The position numbers and the translations under genes are program-made. 47,193 nucleotides of DNA. It comes from Prasinococcaceae sp. CCMP 1430 (taxonomy: Eukaryota > Prasinodermophyta > Palmophyllophyceae > Prasinococcales > Prasinococcaceae). This document shows positions 18,715 through 27,338 of this stretch, in pieces. The stretch's first letter is position 1. Each line of letters opens with the position of its first letter. Location: assembly GCA_013416795.1 (NCBI GenBank), contig RQSC01000150.1:5240-52432 (forward strand), written 5' to 3'. The notes beneath the pieces were generated by a model. That model ran no database searches and was not told the origin of the DNA. It saw only the letters and a program-made list of their open reading frames with translations.

Positions 18715-19518
18715 TTAGAATACCAGGTCGTCGTCCTGGTGCGGCTGCAGAAGGTCGACGAAGGACTCCGCACTGCCACCGGCGCCGAGCGTCACGGGCG
18801 CGCCAATCTGACCCGATGCCAGGCGCGCCTCCTCGGCCTTCTTGGCCTCCTCTTTGGCTTTGGCGATCGCCTCCTGCTTCTTCGCCTGGATCTTCTTCAA
18901 TCGGAAGAACTCCTCGCGTTCGAGCTCGTCGAGCTCGCCCTTGATGTACGAGATGGTGTTCTCGAGCTTCGGCGTCACGACGTTCTCCAGCGCATTCACG
19001 CGGCGATTGGTCGTCTTGATCGCCTCGTCGAGCGTCAGGAAGGACGTCTGCAGGCTCGCCAGCTTGATGAGCTCCTCGACAGCCTTGCCGTATTTCTCCT
19101 GCGCGCGCCGCACCTGCTGGCCGCCACGAGCGAGCCCATGCAAGCCACTGCGGCTCTTGAGATCGTCCGGATCGGTGGCGTCTGCAAAGGCCGCCAGCCT
19201 GACTCCCGCCACGTTCTCGGTGCTCGCCTTGACCTTTACCACCGCCTGGCCCACGTTCTCGAACGCTGCGTGCTTGACGTTGTCACCCGCCGCGTACTGC
19301 ACCTCGGTGAGCGCAAACGCCGCCTCGCGCATGTGCTCGCCCATCGCTTGCTTCGCGGCGACGATCTCTTTGAGAATCTGCCGGAAGCGCATGGTCAGCG
19401 CGTCGCTCTTCTTCTTGAGCAGCTGGAAGCCCTTCTTCGCCGCGGCGAGGCGGATCTTGATGCCCGCCAGCACCGTCACCGTCGGCACCACATTAAGGCG
19501 CGCCCCGGCCCCGCTCAT
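18715..19518 (-). CDS. V-type proton ATPase subunit D
   Basis: A single-exon 267 aa protein from ATG 19518, a normal length for subunit D (VMA8 family). It begins RLNVVPTVTVLAGIKIRLAA, followed by KKGFQLLKKKSDALTMRFR, the diagnostic start of the family. A long helical coiled coil follows, and the C-terminal half (RRVNALENVVTPKLENTISY, then IKGELDELEREEFFRLKKIQ) is equally conserved. Subunit D forms the central rotor stalk with subunit F inside the V1 head and couples ATP hydrolysis to proton pumping at vacuolar and endomembranes. The C-terminal tail is Ala/Gly-rich and ends in acidic QDDDLVF. The gene is convergent with TOP1 and divergent from the WW-peptidase gene. Confidence 0.96.
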   Translation of the reverse strand: MSGAGARLNVVPTVTVLAGIKIRLAAAKKGFQLLKKKSDALTMRFRQILKEIVAAKQAMGEHMREAAFALTEVQYAAGDNVKHAAFENVGQAVVKVKASTENVAGVRLAAFADATDPDDLKSRSGLHGLARGGQQVRRAQEKYGKAVEELIKLASLQTSFLTLDEAIKTTNRRVNALENVVTPKLENTISYIKGELDELEREEFFRLKKIQAKKQEAIAKAKEEAKKAEEARLASGQIGAPVTLGAGGSAESFVDLLQPHQDDDLVF

Positions 19519-20571
19519 CGCGCCTGCCGGCGGTGTAGCAACAAAAACGCCGCCGCCCCTGCGGCCGCACGCGGGCGGCGCGGACGACTCTGCAGCGGGT
19601 CTTCCCCGCCCACGCGGCGCTCAGATTGCACTCGCGCGTCCGACTCAAGAGCCACGCAGCGGCCCCGGGCGTCGCCACGCGCGCGCGCGCACGCCGGCCT
19701 CACCCGAGCCCGGGCCCGCCCGTCCGCTCGCCACACCGCCCGCCCCAAAAGCGCGCTCGCAGTCGGGAGCGGCGCCAGCCGCTGGGGGCGCGCGGCAGCC
19801 GCCCCTGCCGCCGCGTCCGCGGAACGGTGGCCTCGCTCGCCTCCTGATCGCTCGATTCACCAGCTCTCGCCCCTTAGCGCCTCCCCCGCACACGCGCAGG
19901 CGCACACCCACGCACGCGCCGCGCGCCAGGTGTGGCTGCACGCCGCCCCCTCGCCCCTCCGCGCGCTCTGCTGCGATCGCCCTCCGCGGCGAGCGGTGCT
20001 CACGCCAAAAAAAAAAACTCGAAAACTCGAACCCTAGAATACATAGGGGAAGGACGCCTCGCGTCGTCGCGGCGAGCCACAACAAAAAGTCAGAACCGGA
20101 TACAGATCAAAAACTGGCGCGCGCGCCCCAACACCCCAGCACGGCAGAGCCAAAAAAAAAAAACGTTGGAGTGTGTGCTGAGTGCTCATTGGCCGTGCGT
20201 AATCCAAGGGCAAAACGTGGGAGTCGGTGCTGGGCGTCCCACGCCCGCACAGATCCGAGCCTGTGCGTTTGACGTCGTCAACGAACGTTGGGCGCAGCAC
20301 AGCACATCGCAGTCGGTCGCGGTCGCGGTCGCGTCGCCTCGCTCGCCACCCTCTGCGGCGGCACAGTGCGGGCGGGCGGCGCGGCGAGGCACAGGGGTGG
20401 GGTGGGGGGAAGGTGCCCGAGCGGAGCCGCAGGCGTACGAGGTGGAGGTGCGCATCGATCACACACCACCACCACGACCACCCCACACGCTCACACACAC
20501 GCGCGCACGCGCACGCGCACGCAGGCGGGACGGAGGGCACTGCCGGCGGACGCCCGCCCTCGCCGCACGGC

Positions 20572-20652
20572 ACCGCAGCCACCGCAGCCACCGCAGCCAC
20601 CCCAGCCACCGCAGCCACCGCAGCCACCGCAGCCACCGCAGCCACCACAGCC
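20572..20652. repeat. Tandem nonamer array ACCGCAGCC x9
   Basis: Nine consecutive 9-bp units, seven identical and two with one substitution (ACCCCAGCC at 20599-20607, ACCACAGCC at 20644-20652). Read as protein it would be Pro/Gln or Thr/Ala repeats, but no gene frame surrounds it. Confidence 0.9.
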
Positions 20653-20664
20653 ACTGGCACTGCG

Positions 20665-20707
<43 letters not shown>
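20665..20707. repeat. 43-base poly-C tract
   Basis: An uninterrupted run of C from 20665 to 20707 directly after the nonamer array. It is i-motif/G-quadruplex capable, and its stated length is likely to be unreliable in short-read assemblies. Confidence 0.9.
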
Positions 20708-20918
20708 ACCACCTGCGCGCGCGCGCGCGCTTTTTGGCTTTTCGCGCGCACCCGATCCCCTTCGGACGCACCTCGGCCGCCAGTTCCAGTTCCCGCCATG
20801 ATGGCGAAAATTCGAGTCACGGCCCCACACAGCTTCACAGCCACTCGCGGCTCGCACTCCCATCCATGATGATGATGATGGCGGTGTGTCCACGTGTGTC
20901 CGATGGATTCGAATCTCG

Positions 20919-21100
20919 GGTGCGATATTGACCTCGGATATGAACCCTGTTTATGGGGAATGAAACCATAAATGAGGCGCTGGTGTACGGCGTCGTAACC
21001 TCAACTCGCGCGCACTCCCGTGGTGATGGTGGCGTCTCGGTGCGATCTGACCGCATATTAGAACCCTGTTTATGGGAACGAACCGTAAAGGAGGGCATGA
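20919..21100. repeat. Pair of diverged direct repeats
   Basis: Two copies about 120 bp apart share the core GAACCCTGTTTATGGG preceded by a GATAT/GATCT-TGACC block and followed by ACC-TAAA-GAGG. Copy 1 is about 20921-20977 and copy 2 about 21042-21096. They are lower in GC than their surroundings and lie just upstream of the WW-peptidase ATG. Function is unknown; an old tandem duplication. Confidence 0.7.
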
Positions 21101-21258
21101 TGTAACCTGAACCTCCACGCGGGGAAGGGGGAGGGGGCGGCCAGCCGCCGGCGCGGCGCGGCCGAGGCCGCCTCTCGCGCGCGCTCGCGCGACTGTGCTC
21201 GTGCGCGCGCGGTGTGGGGATCGCCAACGGGGGTGAGGGTGCCGAGGGGGACGAGGAG

Positions 21259-22800
21259 ATGGACAGGACACTGCGCAAACGCGCGACCGTGGAGTCGCGC
21301 CCGCTGTGCTCGCTGCGCACCAACGGGGTCGCGGCCGAATGCGACACCAGCGCTTCGGGCGCGCCGTCGGCCGTGGCGCGCTCGCAGTCGACGACTGGCA
21401 GCTCGCAGCTCGAGCAGTCGGCGGACCCAGGGAGGGGACTGGCGCGATGGCGGCGCGGGTGGAAGGAGGTCGACAAGGCCTTCTTCTGGGATGTGGTCTC
21501 GGGAAAGACGTCGTGGGAACTGCCGCGCGGCGAGAGGGTCGCGGCGGTGGCGACCAGCGACGTCGCTGTCGGCCTTCGACCCACGCGGAAGGGCGCGCCG
21601 TGCCGCATCGTGCGCGCGACGAAGAGCTTCCGGCTGCCCGCGCGCGCGCGCGACGCTGGTCCCCAGGGGGATGCGGTCGGCGTCGGGATCAACGGCGGTG
21701 CGCCCGACCCCGCCGCTGCCGAAGAGACGGCGGAGCGCCTCATGCACGAGCTCGCGTTGTACTCGGCCGATTTGATGCACGTCGCGCACCTCTTCGAGAT
21801 TGTGCTCGTGAGCGACCTGCACTATCGCTCGCAGCGACGCTTCGACGTGCCGGACCTGGCGAGCGGCATGCTCTTCATCGATGTTCAGCGCAAGTTTCGC
21901 TGGCATCTGTGCCACTCCTTCCACCATGAGCTCTGGCACATGATTGACTTCAGGCTCCATGGGAGGGCCTATGCAGACGACGACGCGGAGTTCGCCCGGC
22001 TCAACGCTGTCGAAACAGACGCGCCTGCGGCCAAGACTGGCAGCTGCGCGGCACAGAAACGAGGGCGCGGTGAGGGAGGAAGCAGTGTGCGCGCCGTGTG
22101 CGACAGCGACGGCATCGTGGATGCGTCGCCTGCGACGCGCACGCTGGACTGCTGCAAGAAGTCCCTGCCCGCAGGACTGCAACGCGCGGCCAAGGACGAC
22201 CGGGAAAGATGCAAGGCCTACTACGGCTTTGGCGCGCTGGCGGGCACGCAGGCCGCGAGCGCAATGCGCGACGCGCTCTTCGAAAAGCGGTCCCCCCCGC
22301 CGCCATCGGCTGCGTTCCTGAACATGTACAGCTCGTCGTCGGTGCGTGCGCGCGCGTTTGCCTGCGAGGCCTGCCGCTCGCGGCATCTGCACTGCTCCAG
22401 GCTGTGCGTGCGCGTTCACGATGCCCGCGCTCACCCGTCTCTCGCTTTGCGCCCCACCCATCCCCTCACCACCCCGCGGGCGCCCGCGCGCGCGTGCGCG
22501 CGGCAGGTCGGCGAGGACAAGGCGGAGGTATGGGCAGCGCTGGTGCTCTACCCTGAGCGGCTGCTTGGTTCGACCGCGCTGATGCACAAGGCCGGCCTCC
22601 TGCTCGCGCGCGTCCTTAAGGCGGCGCCGGCCGGCGGCATGGACGCGTTCGCAGCCAAGCTCGACGCCGCGCGCGCGCGGCGTCTGGAGGTGTACGGCCA
22701 GCCCACGCTGCCGTCGCACTACAAGAGCAACAGTGGCGACGGCAAAGCGACAGACGAAGCACGCGTCTCTCCGCCCAAGAGGCGCAAGAGCAAGGACTGA
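21259..22800 (+). CDS. WW-domain putative zinc metallopeptidase (gluzincin-like)
   Basis: Exons 21259-22341 and 22507-22800 give 458 aa; the intron 22342-22506 (165 bp, phase 0, donor GTGCGTG, acceptor CGGCAG) stays open in frame. ATG 21259 is the first Met; an in-frame GTG at 21214 is ignored. A WW-like domain lies at about residues 68-90 (Trp68 and Trp86, ending SWELP). A metallopeptidase motif follows: HHELWHMIDF, with HELWH at 223-227. The intron falls within MYSSSSV|GEDKAEVWAALV, whose EDxAE block looks like the third-ligand Glu helix of gluzincins. The C-terminus is basic (PPKRRKSKD) and could be a nuclear-localisation signal. I cannot name a known family member with this WW-plus-HExxH architecture; substrate and location are unknown. 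Confidence 0.72.
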   Translation: MDRTLRKRATVESRPLCSLRTNGVAAECDTSASGAPSAVARSQSTTGSSQLEQSADPGRGLARWRRGWKEVDKAFFWDVVSGKTSWELPRGERVAAVATSDVAVGLRPTRKGAPCRIVRATKSFRLPARARDAGPQGDAVGVGINGGAPDPAAAEETAERLMHELALYSADLMHVAHLFEIVLVSDLHYRSQRRFDVPDLASGMLFIDVQRKFRWHLCHSFHHELWHMIDFRLHGRAYADDDAEFARLNAVETDAPAAKTGSCAAQKRGRGEGGSSVRAVCDSDGIVDASPATRTLDCCKKSLPAGLQRAAKDDRERCKAYYGFGALAGTQAASAMRDALFEKRSPPPPSAAFLNMYSSSSVRARAFACEACRSRHLHCSRLCVRVHDARAHPSLALRPTHPLTTPRAPARACARQVGEDKAEVWAALVLYPERLLGSTALMHKAGLLLARVLKAAPAGGMDAFAAKLDAARARRLEVYGQPTLPSHYKSNSGDGKATDEARVSPPKRRKSKD

Positions 22801-22998
22801 TGCGTGCCTCGGCCCAACGCCGATAGCGAAGCACCCTGATGCGCGCCTCGAGAAGCCACGGGCGCCCGTCGCGCGGAGCGACGAAGCGACGCGTAGCGCA
22901 GCGATGCAAGGGGGCTCTCGCGAGCGCATTCGCGTCCCCGCTCGCCTGCTTGTACACTACAAGTAATTTCTTTTTTACAACATGCAGCAGCAACGCGG

Positions 22999-24132
22999 TC
23001 ACGCCTCGGCGTCGGGGCTCGCGCCCGAACCCATCGCCTGATATCCCGCGGCCGCCATGATGAGCGCGGCCCCCAACACCTCGCCACTGTTCAGATTCTC
23101 GCCGAGCGTCGCCGCGCCAATGGCCGCTGTTGCCACCGGCGTGAGCGTGTAGCTAAGCTGCGCCTCCTGCGGTGACACGGCGCGCTGCGCGCGTGCCTGC
23201 GCGAGCTGCGCCAGGCACCCGCTCAGCGCGCACGACAGCATGATGGAGACCCACAGGTCCGTGTCGAACGCGCCGGCGGCCGCGGATGGCCACATCGCGG
23301 CTCCGCCGCCCGCAGAGGCGTAGTCCTTGGCCACCCACAGCCCGCAGAGCGCCGCGAAGACCACCGTCTTGCGGCTGAGCAGCGCTGGGGCGGGGAGCGT
23401 GCGCACCGCCTTGGACAGCCCCACCGTCGCGGCCGAGTAGGTGAGCGCCGCGAAGAGCAGCTCGCAGTCTGCGAGCGACACGCCCGCGTCGCTGACCGCG
23501 CCGTCGGCAGCGGAGGGAGCGCCGCTGAGCAGCACGTAGGACCCGACCATCGCGACCGCGGCAGCTGCGCACTCCCTGCGTGTGGGCATGAACGCGCCGT
23601 CGATCGCGGCCACGAGTGGCACGAACACGGAGGTCGTCTGTATGAGGAACGCCGCGCGCGTCGCGGTCACGCTCGCCAGCGCGTCGGCCTGCGCGGCGGT
23701 GCCCGCGAAGTTGAGCACGCCGAGGAGTACGGCGTATCGGGCGAGCTCCGACGCATCGTAGGCCTGCGCTTGGCCCGAGGTGTCGGCGGCGTCGCCTTGC
23801 GCCGCGCCCCGCGAGCCCCCGCCGCCCGCGCGGTCCTGCGCGACCTCGACGGCCGCCAGCATGGCCGCGAGCACCGCGGCGCGCACGGCGGTGAGCGAGC
23901 TGGGCGCGGGTGGCACGGGCATGGCGTAGATGTGCCGCATGGTGGGCGCGTACGTCGACCACAGCAGCGGCACCGACAGCAGCGCCGCCCGGTCGCCCGC
24001 GGTGGGCGGCGCGCTCGCGCGCACGCGCGCGCGCGCGAGGTCCGCGGAAGCTCCCGCCGCCGGCCGGCCGGCCGGACGGACGAGCGCGGCCACACGAAGG
24101 CTGATGCGGATGAGGCCATATGACATATACAT
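22999..24132 (-). CDS. EamA/DMT-family membrane transporter, possibly plastid-targeted
   Basis: A single-exon 377 aa protein from ATG 24132 (MYMSYGLIRIS); the next Met codon at 24126 is an alternative. An Arg/Ala-rich N-terminus of about 50 residues could be a transit peptide. About ten hydrophobic segments follow in two EamA halves. The first begins ALLSVPLLWSTYAPTMRHIY and includes LGVLNFAGTAAQADALASVT, then TRAAFLIQTTSVFVPL. The second ends LSYTLTPVATAAIGAATLGE and GEVLGAALIMAAAGY, the typical 'P-x(n)-GE-x-G' signature of DMT transporters. Relatives move small metabolites or act as unknown permeases; substrate cannot be assigned. It is divergent from the zinc-finger gene with only about 110 bp between the chosen starts. 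Confidence 0.85.
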   Translation of the reverse strand: MYMSYGLIRISLRVAALVRPAGRPAAGASADLARARVRASAPPTAGDRAALLSVPLLWSTYAPTMRHIYAMPVPPAPSSLTAVRAAVLAAMLAAVEVAQDRAGGGGSRGAAQGDAADTSGQAQAYDASELARYAVLLGVLNFAGTAAQADALASVTATRAAFLIQTTSVFVPLVAAIDGAFMPTRRECAAAAVAMVGSYVLLSGAPSAADGAVSDAGVSLADCELLFAALTYSAATVGLSKAVRTLPAPALLSRKTVVFAALCGLWVAKDYASAGGGAAMWPSAAAGAFDTDLWVSIMLSCALSGCLAQLAQARAQRAVSPQEAQLSYTLTPVATAAIGAATLGENLNSGEVLGAALIMAAAGYQAMGSGASPDAEA

Positions 24133-24241
24133 GGGGGAACGAACCCGACCTTGGATGCAAATTTGGAATTGGATGGGACCAACCAAGCCACGAACCAAGG
24201 AGATGGGACGAACACGAACCGAATTCCCGAATCGAATTCGG

Positions 24242-24963
24242 ATGCACTACGGGGCAGATGCGGTACGGGCGGCGCCTCGGAGTGTGCGTGGCGGATGCGG
24301 TGTGGATGCGGATGCGGATGTGGTGTGTGCGGCGGAGCGGTGCGCGCGCGCGCGCGCACCGGCGCTCGCAGGTTCGACTTCGGTGGCGCTAGTGATCACC
24401 CCGGACGACGTGCTACGTTGCGAGGCGGCCGACTCGGTGTCCGTCTCATCGTCNTCGGCCGCGCGCCGGTGTCCGCGGAGGACGCCGCCGAGGCGGCGCG
24501 CGCCACCGCGCGCATCGCCGAGGAGGCGGCGACAGGTGGCGGAGGCGGCGCCTTCGACGCCGTGCTGGTCGATGGCGGCGTGACCGCGCTGCAGCTGGTC
24601 GTCGGATTCGTCGTCGGAGTGTTCCCCTTCGCGTGGGCGAGCGTCGAGTTCGGCAAGCGCATACTCATTCAGCGGCGGTGCGAAGGGTGCGGCGGCTCCG
24701 GGCTCGTCGAGATCGGGAGCAAGGGGCTCAGGCGCAAGGTGCGCTGCCGCGCGTGCGGTGGATTCCTGCCCTGGGAGAGCTGGGAGAAGTTCTTCCTCGG
24801 CACCGGCACGCCGGGCACCGGCGGGCCGCTCCTCGTGCCCCGGGGGCAGACGGGCCGCCTCACGTACAAGGTGCCGCCGAGGCGAGACGCGGCCGGCGGC
24901 GGCGGGCGCGCCAAGGAGGCGGCGGTCGGCGCGCGTGCGAGCGCCGAGGACTCGGAGGCGTGA
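24242..24963 (+). CDS. DnaJ-type zinc-finger membrane protein, frame broken at an N
   Basis: The C-terminal part (after 24454) is secure: a hydrophobic helix LQLVVGFVVGVFPFAWASV, then a CxxCxGxG-like zinc finger (RRCEGCGGSGLVEIGS, then VRCRACGGFLPWESWEKFF) and a charged tail. Plant plastid proteins with a single DnaJ-like Cys-rich element followed by GGFLPW look like this, so a plastid membrane role is plausible. Upstream of the N at 24454 the best coding frame by third-position GC is +2 (MHYGADAVRAAP... SVALVITPDDVLRCEAADSV), whereas the zinc-finger frame is +1. A base appears missing or miscalled at the N, so the sequence as given cannot be translated straight through. The N-terminus is therefore tentative; another candidate start in the downstream frame is ATG 24295. 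Confidence 0.6.
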
Positions 24964-25729
24964 GGCTCGCGACGCTGAGCGGGGCCGAAACTGTCACACA
25001 ACCCTGTATTGTACCCCCGTCATCCTGCTCCGGCGCGCGCGTCGCGATGCGGCCGCGAACGAGGGGGGGGGCGCCCGTCGGACGCCCCCCGTCGCCAGGC
25101 GCGCTCACGCGAACCTGTCGGTCGGCGGGCCGCCCTGGTCGCCAGGAGCGTTTGCAGGGTCGCGCTTCGCGCGCGAAGCGAGCGAGCGAGCGAGCGAGCG
25201 AACGCGCCAGCGGAATGCACGCGAAGGGGGACGGGAATGAGACATGTGCGCGTGCGACCGATGGCAGGCGCACTCGCGCTCGCACCCGCGCTCGCGCTCG
25301 CGCGCTGCGTTCGCGTGCGGTCGGAGCGAAGGCGCCGGCCCAGGCGGGAGGGATGGCCGCATTTGCCGCTGGTCGGTCGGTCGCGGTTCCCCGTGACCAT
25401 TCCCTGCGGCCTCTGCCGCCGCGCGCGCGCGGGCGAGCCGGCCCGGCGGTTGCGGCGCGCCGAGGGGGAACGTGCGCGCGAAAGGAAAAAACGGCCGTGC
25501 CTCTTCGGCCGCCCGCGCAAGCGGCGAGCGGGGACCGGGGACCGAGGCGTGGGCGTGGGCGTTGGCGTGGGCGGGCGGGCGCCACTCTCGCAGCCCCCAG
25601 CGTGCGCGCGGCCAGAAGATTCGCGGGTCAGAGCGCTCAGCCGCGATCCATCAACCCCTCGACCTCCCGCCACCGCCCGCCCACCTGCGCGCGCGCGCGC
25701 GCGCGCGCGTCGCCAATCGCCGATTCGCC
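24964..25729. other. Intergenic with CGAG repeat
   Basis: 766 bp between same-strand genes. It contains (CGAG)n at about 25178-25203, several G7-type homopolymers and a (GC)n run (25687-25709) directly before the TIM-like ATG. No conserved coding sequence is seen. The 3' end of the zinc-finger gene is probably near the AT-richer 24990-25022. Confidence 0.55.
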
Positions 25730-27035
25730 ATGGTGGGCGTGAAGTGGGAGGGCGAGGGCGTGGTGGTGGGCAAGGGCGAGCGGGAGTGGCCGTACACGGC
25801 GTACGAGCTGCCGTACCAGACTTTCGCGTTCATGTACGAGCAGCAGCCAGAGAGGACAAAGTGGTTCGGCACGCGCGCGCGCTTCAACATGCACTTCCGC
25901 CGATTCCTCGTCGTGGCGACCTGGACGGGGCCGCGCAAGGAGCTGCCGCTCGATAAGGTGGAGGCGGCCATCGAGCTCTTCAACGAGGGCAAGACGGCCA
26001 AGGATGACATAGTCGACGTCGTCGTCGCGCCGGCCGACCGCTACCTCGAGCACTGCAAAGAGAAGCTCGACGAGCAGAAGTTTGCGCTCGGCACGCACGA
26101 CGTGCCCCTGGACGACTCGGTCGCCGACTACTCGGCGGAGGACCGCGCGGACATCGGCTGCAAGTACGCCATCCTGGGGCACCCGCTGCGAAGGGCCAAG
26201 CTCAGGGAGACGGACGAGATCGTCGCGGCGAAGATCCGGAAGGCGCGCGGCCTCGGCATGCGCGCGGTGGTGTGCGTGGGCGAGCTCGAGGCGGGCATGG
26301 ACCGCCACGCCACCCGCAATGTGGTGCTCGCGCAGCTCGCGTCGGCCGTCGGAGCGCTCAGGGAAGAGTGGGGCGAGACCGACACGAAGAGCGGGCAGGC
26401 GTGCATGCCCGAGGTGAGCTTCGCCTATTGTCCCGCGTGGGCGGTCGGCACGGGCGTCGCGTGCGAGCCCGCGGTCGTCAACGACGTACTTTTCGCCATG
26501 CGCAAGTGGCTCCTGGACAACTGCGGCGAGATCGTGGCACGAAACGTGCGGCTGCTGTACGGGGGCTCGGTCACCAAGGATAACTGCTCCGACTACGCCG
26601 ACGAGTTCGAGGTGGACGGCTTCCTAGTGGGCAAGGGATCGTACGCCAAGGAGGTGAGGCCGCTCAGGCCGCGGCTGCGCGCTCCCACAGGCCCGGCCGC
26701 TCCACAGGCTGGCCCTCTGCCCCTGCTGTGCGCGCACGCACAGCAACGCGCCCTTCCGTCTGCAAGCGCCCGCGGGCGCGCGAGCGCGCGCGCGCGCGCG
26801 CGCGGGCGCGCACTGACGCGTGCGCGAGCGCGCGAGCGGCCCTCAGGGCCTGGGCGACGACTACGGCGCCTTCTTCGACATCGCGGCGCAGTGCATTCGC
26901 CACTGCTTCCGCTACGTTCGCCATGAGGACGAGCTCAATCGCAAGGCCCAGAACCTCATGCTGACGGACCGGCGCGACGCACGGCTCGCCAGAGAGGCAG
27001 CCGAGAAGGCCGCGCTGGAGGCTGCCGCCGCGTGA
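25730..27035 (+). CDS. Triosephosphate isomerase-like protein lacking catalytic residues
   Basis: Exons 25730-26653 and 26847-27035 give 370 aa; intron 26654-26846 (phase 0, donor GTGAGGC, acceptor CCTCAG). The fold is recognisable: KYAILGHPLRRAKLRETDEI (loop of the catalytic His), GMRAVVCVGELEAG, YCPAWAVGTG (lid loop), and LLYGGSVTKDNCSDYADEFE with VDGFLVGKGSY (phosphate-binding loops). Against canonical TIM, the NWKMNG motif reads TWTGP, so the catalytic Lys is Thr66; GHSERR reads GHPLRR, so the Glu is Leu153; YEPVWAIGTG reads YCPAWAVGTG, so the base Glu is Cys234. Only His151 of the catalytic set remains. There is a ~55 aa N-terminal extension and a ~60 aa helical C-terminal extension rich in Arg/Ala/Glu. 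It is probably a non-isomerase with a retained phosphate site (inference). Typical TIM is ~250 aa. Confidence 0.85.
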
Positions 27036-27338
27036 TGCGACGCCACCGCGGTGGGCGGCCTCGTGCATGCGCCGGCCGGGAGACAGGACGGCAGCAGCCG
27101 TCCATGTGCCCCCGTCATGCTCCCCTTCGGACCCGCGTGACAGCCACGATTGAACTCAATTTTTGGGAAAACCGGGTTCAAAGGGGCCGGTCTGTATATT
27201 GCGTCACAGTGTAAAAATGAAACCCACGCACGCTTTGGGTACGCGTTTGGCCAGTCGGGCCAGTCGGGCATTGCGCCACACACCGCGCGCGGCACGGCGC
27301 GCGGCAGGGCGCGGCGGGGCGGCGCTGCGCCTCGCGCC
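27036..27338. other. Short intergenic region
   Basis: 303 bp between the TIM-like stop and the THOC6-like ATG, same strand. It has an AT-richer block (27150-27228, with TCTGTATATTGCGTCACAG) that could serve as a TATA-like/CRE-like promoter element for the downstream gene. No gene is seen. Confidence 0.45.

Larger units (their letters stand above)
19519..21258. other. Repeat-rich intergenic region
   Basis: 1.74 kb between divergent genes with no credible coding frame. It includes A-homopolymers at 20008-20017 and 20152-20163, a nonamer tandem array, a 43-base C run, CA/CG dinucleotide stretches (20480-20524) and a pair of diverged direct repeats. Pieces resembling AACCCTAG (20032) are present. 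The promoters of V-ATPase D and the WW-peptidase must lie here but I cannot place them. Confidence 0.6.

Noticed and set aside
20572-20652. CRISPR-like regularly spaced repeat
   Set aside because: Units are 9 bp and directly adjacent with no unique spacers; it is a simple tandem array in a eukaryotic genome.
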